A stretch of 64,000 nt of DNA from Kiritimatiellia bacterium. GTDB lineage: Bacteria; Verrucomicrobiota; Kiritimatiellia; UBA8416; YA12-FULL-48-11. Positions 54,318-63,662 of the stretch are shown one piece after another (positions within the stretch are counted from its first letter, which is position 1; each line of letters starts with the position of its first letter). Where the stretch lies: positions 661,205 to 725,204 of the forward strand of contig JAQUPZ010000001.1 in assembly GCA_028716365.1 (NCBI GenBank). The letters are read 5' to 3'. The notes beneath the pieces were generated by a model. That model ran no database searches. It was not told the DNA's origin and was given only the letters and a program-made list of their open reading frames with translations. The translations under genes were made by a program, and so were the position numbers.

Positions 54318-55289
54318 TTATTTTTGTTTCTCTCCGGGCCAATGCCATGTTTTCAGATCATCGCTCCATGCCAATCCGATACTCGCATGATTGTCGAACA
54401 TCGTTTGCTCGTCTTCCGGCCCGCTGCCATGGAAGAACATAAGGTATTTTCCAACATGAGTTTCTTGACGGAGATCCAGTACAAAACCTGCCGTGATTCT
54501 GCCTTTTGCCCAGGGCCAGCCTTTCTGGCCAAGCGTAATGAGCCCGTCATCTACCCATGTTTTCAGGTCCCTGGAGCGCTTTACCCCTATGCCATTTTGA
54601 GGAGAGTGGAAAAGGACATATTCATTTTTATCCACCAGTATACAGACATTCTCACCGGCATGTGTGCTGTCGAAGAAGTTCCAGTTTTTAAAATCGGTTG
54701 ACCATGACATGCTCATGCCGTTCTGTTTATAAAAGCACCACCATTTGCCCGGTACATCCTTGTCCTTGAAGAGATATGCATCAATCATACGGCCCATTTT
54801 ATCGACAGGCACGTTTGGTCCCTTGACACGCAGAAGTTCCGGTTCACTCCAGTTTTCCAGATCTTTACTGCGCATAATCCAGATACGTGCAGTTTCATTT
54901 CCATATTTTTCACCCCTGGGTCGCGGGTAAGTACAGAGACAAATCAGCCATTCATTGTTGTAACGGACAATATCCCCCGGACTACAGAAATTCCTGTTGC
55001 GGTCACGTACCGTGAAAATATTTGGTTCGGTCCAGTCCTTCAAGTCACTGCTTTTGCTCCAGGCGGTATATGAATAGATATTCCCGTCGGATTCTTTTCT
55101 GACAAGAGTGAAATAAAGATGGAAAATTCCTTCAGTATATATGGCAGCCGGGTCCCGGTAGGCAGTTGTTTCATTACCCTTAAAAATTATGGGTGATTCG
55201 ATTGCTTGCAGATCTATGGGTTTGCCCTGTGCAAAGGAAGAAATAACAGTTGCAAGGAGAAGAATTATTCCAGTCAATGCTGCCGGCAT
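54318..55289 (-). CDS. Five-bladed beta-propeller glycoside hydrolase (GH43/GH32-like superfamily)
   Basis: A 323-residue exported propeller protein. The start at 55289 gives the signal peptide MPAALTGIILLLATVISSFAQG with GGGAGGA upstream; an ATG at 55340 adds 17 residues. Propeller blades show AYRDPAAIYTEGIFHLYFT, with the conserved Asp in RDP, FCSPGDIVRYNNEWLI, and repeated SKDLENWSEPE or SRDLKTWVDDG units typical of GH43/GH32/GH117-like folds. The linkage cannot be fixed. It is 18 nt upstream of the GH106-like gene and probably co-transcribed, so the two may act on the same polymer. Confidence 0.83.
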   Translation of the reverse strand: MPAALTGIILLLATVISSFAQGKPIDLQAIESPIIFKGNETTAYRDPAAIYTEGIFHLYFTLVRKESDGNIYSYTAWSKSSDLKDWTEPNIFTVRDRNRNFCSPGDIVRYNNEWLICLCTYPRPRGEKYGNETARIWIMRSKDLENWSEPELLRVKGPNVPVDKMGRMIDAYLFKDKDVPGKWWCFYKQNGMSMSWSTDFKNWNFFDSTHAGENVCILVDKNEYVLFHSPQNGIGVKRSRDLKTWVDDGLITLGQKGWPWAKGRITAGFVLDLRQETHVGKYLMFFHGSGPEDEQTMFDNHASIGLAWSDDLKTWHWPGEKQK

Positions 55290-55484
55290 TAGTTCTTTTT
55301 TCCTCCCGGGTACCGTGATGAAATGTTGGGTATTGTCCATGCAGAATTGTTTATTTTTCCGGGATTCTTGCCGTTCTGCTTCTTGCTGTCAAAACTTCTT
55401 TATGCAGATCAAACATGCCAACACGAAAAATTCCCATGGTTTCTATGCTGATTGTTCTCGTCAGTTCGATGAGGGATTGAGGTT

Positions 55485-55661
55485 TTGATAGATATTGACA
55501 CCCGCCATATTGAAGTGCCAGAATTCTGGCACAAAATATTGGATATAATGTGCGAAGAAGGAGTTATGCGGGAAAATGTTGATGTGCTACTGTCAAAACC
55601 AGCAACATTGGCTGATTTGAACAGGGCTTTGGATACTGCTGTAAAGATAATCAAATCCTGA
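55485..55661 (+). CDS. Possible small protein from a TTG start
   Basis: A 58-residue open frame with TTG start at 55485, GAGGG about 9 nt upstream and a stop at 55661, placed 21 nt before the repeat-protein gene. The translation has coding-like composition and predicted helices (FWHKILDIMCEEGVM, then ATLADLNRALDTAVKII). No family is recognised. The rest of the 342-nt region between the start of the propeller gene and the repeat-protein gene shows nothing else. It could be a chance frame. Confidence 0.35.
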   Translation: MIDIDTRHIEVPEFWHKILDIMCEEGVMRENVDVLLSKPATLADLNRALDTAVKIIKS

Positions 55662-55682
55662 TTAAATGGAACATCCTGTCTA

Positions 55683-58217
55683 ATGATGAAAGACTTCATG
55701 AAATTAAAATTAGCAGGTTTGGTATTTCTTCTGGTAGGTCTTGCTTTCGGCCTTTTAATCGGGAGTCGATTCCTGAGATTTGGTACCAGTGATGAATCTC
55801 CGCAGCCCCTTTCATCTTCAACTGTTATTGATACCGATACAAAGAATTCCGGTCCCGTTAAACCGGGCAAAACTGCAAGTAAACCCCGGCTGGCTGTACA
55901 GGTGACAGAATCCAAACGGTTGACCTTGGATAAAATTGAGTCAGCAATTCAAGCCGCGCTGAATGAATCCATTTACCAGCGTCAGGAACAGGTGTTTTTC
56001 AAAATTTCTGACTCAATTGATCTTGCCGATATTCCGAAAGCATTGATGATGCTGGAAAAAAGGACTGAGCACCAGTTAAGGTATGGCTTGTTTACCCGTC
56101 TGCTTTCCCGCTGGGCAGAAGCTTATCCAACCCGGGCATTGTCTTATGCCATGTCCATGTCAACATCCAACCAGCGTAACCAGGCCATACAGACAGTCAT
56201 CAGCGCCTGGGCCCGTACCGACTTGACGGCTGCAACTGAGTGGGTCAAAAAAATGCCGGCCGGACAACAGCGTAATCAGGCATTAAGTTCCATCGTGCGT
56301 GTAATGGCATCTGATGATCCGCAAAAAGCCTTTGCTTTTGTGGATGCCATGCAGACGGGTCGGAGCAGGCAGGATTTGTACTACAATATTTTCCAGCAGT
56401 GGGCGATGAAAGACCCTGCCGCAGCCGCAGCCGCAACCACCAAATTACCACCGAGACGCGATTATATTTTTTCCAGTATTGCTTCGCAGTGGGCTTCAAA
56501 GGACCCGGAAGCTGCAATTGCATGGGTGAAAAGTTTACCGGAAGGGAACAGAAAAAGGGACGCAATGCGTAATATGGTTTACAGTCTGGCCAATGCAAAT
56601 CCAAAACTTGCCCGGGAATTTGCGCTTTCCCTTCCTCCCGGAGAAATACGCAATTCTGCCCTGGCAAGTGTGGCTTCGCAACTGGCGAATTCTGATCTGC
56701 CTGCCGCAGTGGCATGGGTACAGCAGTTGCCGGAAGGCCAGGCAAAGCAAAATGCTCTTCAGAACATCAGTTATCAGTGGGCGCAAAGTGATCCCAGGGC
56801 CGCAGCGGCCTGCGCGCTCAGTCTTTCGCCCGGCCAAGCGCAGAACAATCTGATCAGTGCGGTGGCCAGCCAGTGGGCATCGACAGATCGTAATGCCGCT
56901 CTTGCCTGGGCGCAGACTTTACCTCCTGGTCAGGCACGTAGTCATGCACTGGAAAATGTTGTGTCTGACTGGGCTTCATCTGATCCACAGGCTGCCGCTG
57001 AATTTGTGATGAAACAGCAGTCGGGTAATGCCCAAAATAGGATGATTAACTCGCTATGTCGGCAGTGGGCTTCGGCAGATCCTTCGGCTGCGTTGGTCTG
57101 GGCCGACAAATTGGTGGCGGGTCAGGGGCGTAACCAGGCATTGCAAAATGTCATTTCGGAATGGGCGAATACCGATCCGAAAGCCGCATCGGTTTATGCA
57201 TTGGCACTGCCTGCCGGAAATATGAGGAACCAGGTTATCAGTTCCGTAGCCAGCCAGTGGAGCAATAGCGATGCTGAAAGTGCAGCCGCGTGGGTCAGGG
57301 AACTGCCGCCTGGTCCATCCCAGCGGGATGCTGCGCGGAATGTTATGTACCGGCTGGCCGGCAGCAATCCTAAAATGGCAATTGAATTTGTGGAATCGCT
57401 GTCTTCACCCCAGTTGCAGAACGAAATGATAGGAAATGTTGCTTCACAGTGGGCATATTCGGACCTGGCAGGAGCAATTGCCTGGGTACAGAAATTACCC
57501 GACGGCAGGGGGAAGGCAAACGCAATATCCAGTATCAGTCATGCCTGGGCGTCGGCGGATCCCAAAGGCGCAGCTGAGTACGCTCAAACCCTGTCCGAGG
57601 GAAACACTCGTGACAATTTTATGAACAATATCGCCAGTCAATGGGCATCTAGTGATCCTTCGGCTGCGCTGGCCTGGGCTTCAAAGTTGCCGGAAGATAA
57701 AAACCGTAAATCAGTTATTGCAGGTGTTGTCAGCGGCTGGGCACAGAATTCTCCGGAGGAGGCGGCTCGTTATGTGGCAGACTTGCCTGCGGGCGAAGTT
57801 CAGGATGCGGCGGCGGCTTCGGTAGTATCGCGCTGGGCGCATATTGATCCTCAAGCTGCCGCTGCATGGGTCAACAATTTCTCTGAAGGTAATTTAAGGG
57901 ACTCGTCTGTTCAGAATGTGCTCTCGGCGTGGGCTAACACTGATCCCGCAGGTGCAGCCGCCTGGCTCCAGACCTTTCCATCCGGTAAATCAAGGGATAT
58001 GGCTGTTGGAAGTTTTGTAAGTAGTGTCTCGTATACAGATCCCGTTATGGCCGCCGAATGGGTTGAAACCATCAGTGATGAGAACCTGCGCAGAAGTCGC
58101 ATGGAAAATCTTGCTTATAACTGGCTGAACAATGACGAGAAGGCAGCCCGGACCTGGATTGAGCGATCATCCCTGCCGGATGAAACCAAAAAAAGATTAT
58201 TAAACCGTAATCGTTGA
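55683..58217 (+). CDS. Membrane-anchored 32-residue repeat protein
   Basis: An 844-residue protein with one N-terminal membrane helix (LAGLVFLLVGLAFGLLIG, about 10-28), a Ser/Pro/Lys-rich linker, then about 21 tandem repeats of 32 residues from about 145 to 825. The repeat consensus is roughly AAWVxxLPxGxxRxxAxxxVxxxWAxxDPxA. Each unit looks like a helical pair, so the whole should form a superhelix facing the periplasm or outside. At DNA level the period is 96 nt but the repeats are diverged, so they are old. Repeats of this kind occur widely in Verrucomicrobia with unknown role; protein or glycan binding is likely. It is followed by a CPBP-family membrane gene 50 nt on. Confidence 0.88.
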   Translation: MMKDFMKLKLAGLVFLLVGLAFGLLIGSRFLRFGTSDESPQPLSSSTVIDTDTKNSGPVKPGKTASKPRLAVQVTESKRLTLDKIESAIQAALNESIYQRQEQVFFKISDSIDLADIPKALMMLEKRTEHQLRYGLFTRLLSRWAEAYPTRALSYAMSMSTSNQRNQAIQTVISAWARTDLTAATEWVKKMPAGQQRNQALSSIVRVMASDDPQKAFAFVDAMQTGRSRQDLYYNIFQQWAMKDPAAAAAATTKLPPRRDYIFSSIASQWASKDPEAAIAWVKSLPEGNRKRDAMRNMVYSLANANPKLAREFALSLPPGEIRNSALASVASQLANSDLPAAVAWVQQLPEGQAKQNALQNISYQWAQSDPRAAAACALSLSPGQAQNNLISAVASQWASTDRNAALAWAQTLPPGQARSHALENVVSDWASSDPQAAAEFVMKQQSGNAQNRMINSLCRQWASADPSAALVWADKLVAGQGRNQALQNVISEWANTDPKAASVYALALPAGNMRNQVISSVASQWSNSDAESAAAWVRELPPGPSQRDAARNVMYRLAGSNPKMAIEFVESLSSPQLQNEMIGNVASQWAYSDLAGAIAWVQKLPDGRGKANAISSISHAWASADPKGAAEYAQTLSEGNTRDNFMNNIASQWASSDPSAALAWASKLPEDKNRKSVIAGVVSGWAQNSPEEAARYVADLPAGEVQDAAAASVVSRWAHIDPQAAAAWVNNFSEGNLRDSSVQNVLSAWANTDPAGAAAWLQTFPSGKSRDMAVGSFVSSVSYTDPVMAAEWVETISDENLRRSRMENLAYNWLNNDEKAARTWIERSSLPDETKKRLLNRNR

Positions 58218-58267
58218 ACAAATTGACACATCGGAATAGCAAGTTGTTATCTTAGAATGAAAAACGT

Positions 58268-58888
58268 ATGAAGAAGGCAGGAAAAATCTGGCTGGTGGGA
58301 CCGTATGTGGCAATTGGTGTGGGTTTGTTGATCGTGAAGAATGCCTGGGTAACTTTGTTCGGGTTTCACGGTATGATGCTGGCTGCCCTGTGGTTTCATC
58401 GGAGGCAATGGAACATCGAAACCCTGTGGCGTGGTGGACGCCTTTTATGGTTACCGGTAATTTCGCTGTCGGTTCTGGCGTTAGGTTATGGATTAACCCA
58501 ACTTGCTGGATGTTTTCCTGGTTATGGTCAGCATTTGAGAAGAATGTTGAGCGGCATCGGTCTTTCAGGTGCAGGAATGGCAGTTTTTGCGATTTATATC
58601 TGTATCATGAATCCGGTTATTGAGGAAATGTTCTGGCGGGGCTTGTTTTTCGAGGAGCACAAACGTCCCGTACTCGCGGACCTGGCATATGGAGGATTTC
58701 ACTTTCTTGTGTTCATGCCCTTCATGTTTGTCCATCATGCGCTTATTGCCGCTGTATCACTTGTAGTGATGGGATATATCTGGCGGAGAATAGCGTACTA
58801 TCAGAAAGGTCTTGCCATGCCTCTTACATGGCATGCCTTTGGCGATACAGCGATCATTTTGGCCATTGGCGGAATCTTGACGGGCTGA
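58268..58888 (+). CDS. CPBP-family intramembrane metalloprotease-like protein
   Basis: A 206-residue polytopic membrane protein of the CPBP (Abi/CAAX protease and bacteriocin-processing) family. The motif EExxxR reads EEMFWRG (Glu119, Glu120, Arg124); the second motif is GGFHFLVF with His145; the third is WHAFGD with His189, where Asp replaces the usual Asn. Bacterial members act as membrane proteases or self-immunity proteins. It lies 50 nt after the repeat-protein gene and may process or release that membrane-anchored protein (speculative). A weak sigma-70-like TTGACA (58223) and TTATCT box precede it. Confidence 0.86.
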   Translation: MKKAGKIWLVGPYVAIGVGLLIVKNAWVTLFGFHGMMLAALWFHRRQWNIETLWRGGRLLWLPVISLSVLALGYGLTQLAGCFPGYGQHLRRMLSGIGLSGAGMAVFAIYICIMNPVIEEMFWRGLFFEEHKRPVLADLAYGGFHFLVFMPFMFVHHALIAAVSLVVMGYIWRRIAYYQKGLAMPLTWHAFGDTAIILAIGGILTG

Positions 58889-58968
58889 TGTGATGATAAT
58901 CCTGTTCCGGAATGCAGATATCATCTTCAAAATTTCATTATCGCTATTACCGGTGGAACGAAAACAGC

Positions 58969-59892
58969 ATGAATATATTAGATAATCAGAAAATCAAACT
59001 GTTGTCATTCGGGGAGGTCCTTTGGGACATTATAAACGGTCAGGCATATATCGGCGGTGCACCCTTTAACCTTGCGGCGCATGCATCGCGATGTGGTTTG
59101 GAATCTTATTTACTGACCCGTGTTGGTACTGATGAACTTGGTAATCGCGTACTGGTGGAAATGGATCGACTTAATGTCTTCAGGCAGTATGTACAGAATG
59201 ATCACAAACATCCGACAGGTACCGTTACAGTAAGTCTGTCGGCGAGTGGACAGCCGTCATATGTCATTCATGAAAACGTGGCATGGGATTGTATTGACGT
59301 AAACAACAATATTCTTTCTGCATTGGTCTCTGAATGTTTTGATGTGATCTGTTTCGGCACGCTTGCCCAGCGTAAAACAATTGTGCGTAAAAGTCTGGTG
59401 AAGGTGTTGGAGCAACTTAAAGATGTTCCAGCATTCTTTGACGTGAACCTGCGTCAAAATTATTATTCGCTTGAATTGCTTGTGGCTGGCCTGAAACGAA
59501 CCACTATTTTGAAACTTAACGATGCGGAGGTTCTTGTTCTCTCTGATTTGATTTTTGGCAGGAAGATGAGTGGACCTGAGTTTGTGCAGATTTTACAAAA
59601 GGAATTTCCTGTTCAAGTTGTGTTGCTCACCATGGGAGAAAAGGGATGCCTGGTTGCGGAAAAGGGAACAGTTGAAACGCTTGAAGGTCACCGGGTAAAA
59701 GTAGCCGATACTGTTGGAGCCGGTGATGCTTTCTCCGCGGCATTTCTGGCTGGATGGTTGAGGGGTAAAACGGCGGTAGAGGCGGCAGAAATGGGCAACA
59801 TGCTCGGAGCATTTGTGGCTTCCCGTAGTGGCGCTATTCCGGAGTATTCCGAGGAGATCCAGAATAACCTGGGACTTATGGCCAGAAAGTAG
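58969..59892 (+). CDS. PfkB-family carbohydrate kinase, probable fructokinase
   Basis: A 307-residue PfkB-type sugar kinase. The substrate motif IGGAPFNLAAHASRCG (about 28-43) and the catalytic motif DTVGAGDAFSAAFLAGW with Asp253 as base are intact. The GGAPFN variant of the sugar-binding loop is common in bacterial fructokinases. It should phosphorylate fructose to fructose-6-phosphate. ATG 58969 is preferred over a frame from 58912 because GGTGGA lies upstream. With the sugar porter (36 nt on) and the GH32 gene it makes a complete path from fructan or sucrose to glycolysis. Confidence 0.92.
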   Translation: MNILDNQKIKLLSFGEVLWDIINGQAYIGGAPFNLAAHASRCGLESYLLTRVGTDELGNRVLVEMDRLNVFRQYVQNDHKHPTGTVTVSLSASGQPSYVIHENVAWDCIDVNNNILSALVSECFDVICFGTLAQRKTIVRKSLVKVLEQLKDVPAFFDVNLRQNYYSLELLVAGLKRTTILKLNDAEVLVLSDLIFGRKMSGPEFVQILQKEFPVQVVLLTMGEKGCLVAEKGTVETLEGHRVKVADTVGAGDAFSAAFLAGWLRGKTAVEAAEMGNMLGAFVASRSGAIPEYSEEIQNNLGLMARK

Positions 59893-59927
59893 ATTAAAAG
59901 ATTTTTAATTGTTGAAGGGAGAAAAAC

Positions 59928-61256
59928 ATGAAGCTGGCATTATTGGGTGCGGCAATTGTTGCGGCGTTGGGCGGTTTGCTTTTTGGATTTGATACAGCAG
60001 TAATTTCAGGGACCACCGCATGGCTGAAAACAACATACAGCCTGACCGATTTCATGCTGGGATTTACCGTGTCCAGTGCGCTGATCGGAACAATCATCGG
60101 TTCCATCGGTGTTGGCAGGCCTGCCGATGCGATAGGCCGGCGTGGTATCTTGTTCGTTCTGGCAGTTCTTTACTTTGTGACTGCAGTTGGCTGTGCACTG
60201 GCCTGGGACTGGTGGTCATTTGTGATTTTCCGGTTTATAGGCGGACTTGCCGTGGGAGGCGCTTCCGTTGTTTCTCCGATGTATATTGCGGAAATTTCTC
60301 CGGCAAAATATCGTGGCCGGCTTGTGGCTGTAACACAATTTAATATCGTGCTGGGCATCCTGCTGGCTTACCTGTCAAATTACATAATCAGCGCACTCCA
60401 GCTGGGTGTGAATGAATGCCGCTGGATGTTCGGGGTTCAGGCTGCTCCTGCACTTGCCTTTTTCCTTCTCCTGTTCTTTACACCACAGAGTCCGCGCTGG
60501 CTGATTGCCAAGGGACGGACTGACGAAGCCAGGAGGGTGTTTGATAAATGTGGAACAGATTCAGGAAACATTGAAGATGAAATAAAGGATATTCAGAACT
60601 CGTTTGACCTTTCACATCATACAATGAAGGAGCCGTTTTACTGCAGGAAGTATCTGAAGCCAATCTTACTGGCCGTGGCTATTGCCATGTTCAACCAGCT
60701 TTCGGGTATCAACGCCTTGATTTATTACACGGCGCATATCTTCAAGATGGCCGGGTATGGCGCTGCGGATGCATTACTCCAGTCGGTTCTTATCGGCTTG
60801 GTAAACCTGATCTTCACGATGGCAGCTATGAGCGTGATAGATCATTTTGGACGCAAGAAGCTCATGCTTGTTGGTTCAATCGGCTACATCCTGAGTCTCT
60901 CGGTTGCGGCGTATTCCTTTTACATGGGAACCGGCGGCAGACTTCTGCTGGCCAGTCTGATTGTGTTTATTGCATCGCATGCATTCGGGCAGGGTGCGGT
61001 GATTTGGGTATTTATCAGCGAAGTCTTTCCTAACCGTGTACGTGCCCGTGGTCAGGCGCTTGGCAGTTTTACACACTGGATAATGGCGGCGGCAATTTCG
61101 TGGACCTTCCCGATGATTGCGGCGATTTCCGGCTGGATGACCTTTGCATTCTATGCAGTCTGTATGGTGGGTCAACTGGTATGGGTACTCTTTATTATGC
61201 CGGAAACGAAGGGCATCTCACTGGAAAAGATTCAGAAGGAACTAGGTATAGAATAA
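59928..61256 (+). CDS. Sugar porter (MFS, SP family) transporter
   Basis: A 442-residue 12-helix transporter of the MFS sugar-porter family. Signature motifs are present: GLLFGFDTAVISG in helix 1, VGRPADAIGRRG, RFIGGLAVGGASVVSPMYIAE with the PMYIAE signature, SPRWLIAKGR after helix 6, FNQLSGINALIYY in helix 7 and PETKGISLE at the end. It likely imports fructose, or sucrose and short fructans, by proton symport. GGGAG precedes the ATG. It lies between the kinase and GH32 genes with 13-35 nt gaps, so the three are one operon. Confidence 0.95.
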   Translation: MKLALLGAAIVAALGGLLFGFDTAVISGTTAWLKTTYSLTDFMLGFTVSSALIGTIIGSIGVGRPADAIGRRGILFVLAVLYFVTAVGCALAWDWWSFVIFRFIGGLAVGGASVVSPMYIAEISPAKYRGRLVAVTQFNIVLGILLAYLSNYIISALQLGVNECRWMFGVQAAPALAFFLLLFFTPQSPRWLIAKGRTDEARRVFDKCGTDSGNIEDEIKDIQNSFDLSHHTMKEPFYCRKYLKPILLAVAIAMFNQLSGINALIYYTAHIFKMAGYGAADALLQSVLIGLVNLIFTMAAMSVIDHFGRKKLMLVGSIGYILSLSVAAYSFYMGTGGRLLLASLIVFIASHAFGQGAVIWVFISEVFPNRVRARGQALGSFTHWIMAAAISWTFPMIAAISGWMTFAFYAVCMVGQLVWVLFIMPETKGISLEKIQKELGIE

Positions 61257-61269
61257 AAAGGAGTGAAAA

Positions 61270-63480
61270 ATGGAAAAAATAATTGCAGGCATTGCGATCT
61301 TTTTTGGTTTTTCGTTTGGGAGTTTAGCGCAGCAGAATAGCGATATCATTGTTGCTGATTTTGAAGGTAAAGATTATGGAAAATGGAAAACCACAGGTGA
61401 AGCGTTTGGAGCAGGTCCTGCACATGGTACTTTACCCCGACAGATGCATGTAGAAGGATTTACTGGTAAAGGCCTGGTTAATTCCTTTTCTAATGGCGAT
61501 GGTTCAGTCGGTATGCTCACGTCGCCGGAATTCAAGATTGAACGCAAAATGATATCCTTCCTTATCGGTGGTGGCGGTCATGAAGGCAAGACATGCATGA
61601 ATCTGCTTATTGACGGAAAAGTTGTTCGTACTGCTACCGGACCTAATACCCGGCCCGGCGGGAGTGAAATACTCGCACCTGCCTTGTGGGATGTAAGCGA
61701 GTTCGCAGGTAAGACAGCAATAATTGAGATCGTGGACAATGCAAAAGGCGGTTGGGGCCATATCAATGTTGACCAGATTGTACAGACTGACCGTAAACCG
61801 GCGGCGCTATTAAGCGATCAGAAACGCGAATTTGAAGTTACGAAGCATTATCTCAACCTGCCCGTTAAGAACGGTGCCCCGAAACGGATATTCACGGTTT
61901 TTGTAGATGGGAAAGAAGAACGTAAATTTGATATTGAGCTTGCCGATTCAATTCCCGATTGGTGGGCGGTTTTGGATGTAAGTCCATGGAAGGGCAGGAA
62001 GCTTGTCATGCAGGTAAACAAACTGCCCGAAGATTCTGTCGCCTTGAAATCGATAGAACAGGATGATGTGATAAAAGGCAGTGAGAACCTGTATCAAGAA
62101 ACACTTCGTCCGCAGTTTCATTTCTCGCCAAAACGCGGGTGGAACAACGATCCGAACGGTATGGCTTTCTTTAAAAATGAATATCATCTTTTTTTTCAAC
62201 ATAATCCTTACGGCTGGGGGTGGGGCAATATGCACTGGGGTCATGCAGTCAGCAAAGATATGGTCCACTGGCGGGAATTTGATGATGTACTTGCGCCCGA
62301 CGAATTCGGTCCCATGTTCAGCGGTTCTGCCGTTGTGGACTGGAAGAATACCAGCGGTTTCGGGAAAGCCGGCCAACCGCCGCTTGTGCTCATCTATACC
62401 GCTGCTGGTAATCCGACCGTGCAATGCATTGCCTACAGTACCGATGGCCGGACATTTACCAAGTACAGTGGAAATCCTGTTGTAAAACAGATTACCGGTG
62501 GTAACCGTGACCCGAAAGTTTTCTGGCATCCTTCTTCGCCCAAGGGCTACGACGGGACGAGTGAACCTTCCGGTAAATGGGTCATGTGCCTTTACGTCGG
62601 TTTGCCATCAACAGAAAAGGATGACAAAGGCAAACCGAAACCAAATCATACGATCCATTTCCTCGGTTCACCGGATCTTAAGAACTGGACCGTAATGAGC
62701 CAGACCGAGAACTTTTACGAGTGTCCTGATTTCTTTGAGCTTCCGGTGGATGGAGATGCCAAGAATAAGAAGTGGGTACTCACCGCTGCCAGCAGTGAAT
62801 ACATGGTTGGAACATTTGACGGGACTAAATTCACACCGGAATCCGAGAAACTTAAAGGGCATCGCGGCCAGGGTTTCTACGCTGCCCAGACATTCAGTGA
62901 TATTCCGGCTGATGATGGAAGGAGAATACAAATCGGATGGTTACAGGCACCTGCTCCCGGCATGCCTTTCAATCAGGCAATGACGATACCGCTGGATTTG
63001 AAACTTCGTAATACCGCCGAAGGAATCAGAATGACATGGACCCCGGTAAAAGAACTGAAGAAACTGCGGGCTAAATCGCATCGCATTGATCCGTTGACAT
63101 TAAAAGCTGGTGATGCAAATCCGCTTGCAGCTGTGAAAGGTGAACTGCTTGAGATTCACACCAGTTTCGAACCCGGCGATGCGGAAGAGATCAGTTTAAA
63201 TGTGCGTGGAGCGACTGTTGCATTCGATGTAAAGAAGCAGGAACTCAATGTTAACGGTCGTAAGGCGCCAGCCCCGCTTTCCAATGGCAAACAGCAGCTC
63301 GTCATCTATGTTGACCGTACGGCGTTGGAAGTGTTTGCCAGTGATGGGCTCACATATATGCCGAAACCATTCATCCCGAAGGCCGAAGACCTTGGTATTG
63401 AGCTGTCAGTTAAAGGTGGCAACGCAAAAATCACTTCGCTTGAAGTTCATGAACTCAAATCGGCATGGAATAAAGAATAA
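61270..63480 (+). CDS. GH32 fructan hydrolase (levanase/invertase-like) with N-terminal module
   Basis: A 736-residue exported GH32 enzyme. It has a signal peptide (about 1-21), a jelly-roll-like module (about 25-175), a second beta-rich module (about 185-265), then the five-bladed catalytic domain. The nucleophile is in WNNDPNGM (Asp294), the transition-state Asp in RDPKVFW (413-415) and the acid/base in ECPDFFEL (Glu484); FSGSAV is also present. The C-terminal beta-sandwich (about 610-730) is typical of the family. It should release fructose from levan, inulin or sucrose outside the cytoplasm for uptake by the adjacent porter. AAAGGAG precedes the ATG. Confidence 0.95.
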   Translation: MEKIIAGIAIFFGFSFGSLAQQNSDIIVADFEGKDYGKWKTTGEAFGAGPAHGTLPRQMHVEGFTGKGLVNSFSNGDGSVGMLTSPEFKIERKMISFLIGGGGHEGKTCMNLLIDGKVVRTATGPNTRPGGSEILAPALWDVSEFAGKTAIIEIVDNAKGGWGHINVDQIVQTDRKPAALLSDQKREFEVTKHYLNLPVKNGAPKRIFTVFVDGKEERKFDIELADSIPDWWAVLDVSPWKGRKLVMQVNKLPEDSVALKSIEQDDVIKGSENLYQETLRPQFHFSPKRGWNNDPNGMAFFKNEYHLFFQHNPYGWGWGNMHWGHAVSKDMVHWREFDDVLAPDEFGPMFSGSAVVDWKNTSGFGKAGQPPLVLIYTAAGNPTVQCIAYSTDGRTFTKYSGNPVVKQITGGNRDPKVFWHPSSPKGYDGTSEPSGKWVMCLYVGLPSTEKDDKGKPKPNHTIHFLGSPDLKNWTVMSQTENFYECPDFFELPVDGDAKNKKWVLTAASSEYMVGTFDGTKFTPESEKLKGHRGQGFYAAQTFSDIPADDGRRIQIGWLQAPAPGMPFNQAMTIPLDLKLRNTAEGIRMTWTPVKELKKLRAKSHRIDPLTLKAGDANPLAAVKGELLEIHTSFEPGDAEEISLNVRGATVAFDVKKQELNVNGRKAPAPLSNGKQQLVIYVDRTALEVFASDGLTYMPKPFIPKAEDLGIELSVKGGNAKITSLEVHELKSAWNKE

Positions 63481-63502
63481 AACATAAGACAGGGGAAGTA
63501 TC

Positions 63503-63519
63503 TTGCATCTGTCATGCAA
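63503..63519. promoter_or_regulatory. Perfect inverted repeat upstream of the second ceramidase-like gene
   Basis: TTGCAT (63503-63508), five bases, ATGCAA (63514-63519) is a perfect 6-bp inverted repeat in the 182-nt gap after the GH32 gene. It could be a small operator or a hairpin. There is no T-run, so it is not a strong terminator. Confidence 0.3.
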
Positions 63520-63539
63520 CGCATGCCAAAACCTTGTTT

Positions 63540-63590
63540 GCCGTTGACACCTGCAGAGTTCCTGATGCAGAATTCGTTCATAAGATAAAA
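63540..63590 (+). promoter_or_regulatory. Conserved upstream element shared with the first ceramidase-like gene
   Basis: GCCGTTGACACCTG starts the element, GATGCAG follows at the same distance (20 nt from TTGACA) as in the copy at 1717-1767, then AATTC and GATAAAA. The two copies differ at scattered positions, as expected for a site conserved by function or an old duplication. This copy is 119 nt upstream of its gene, against 61 nt for the other. Confidence 0.5.
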
Positions 63591-63662
63591 GTCGAAGGTT
63601 TATTCCTCGGCTGTCGGTCGAAACGGTTTTCTATCCCGTAACAACACACATAGGAGATTTCA

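Noticed and set aside
55683..58217. Tandem DNA repeat or CRISPR-like array
   Set aside because: The 96-nt period is at the protein level; the nucleotide copies are diverged and lie in one continuous reading frame, so it is a repeat protein gene.
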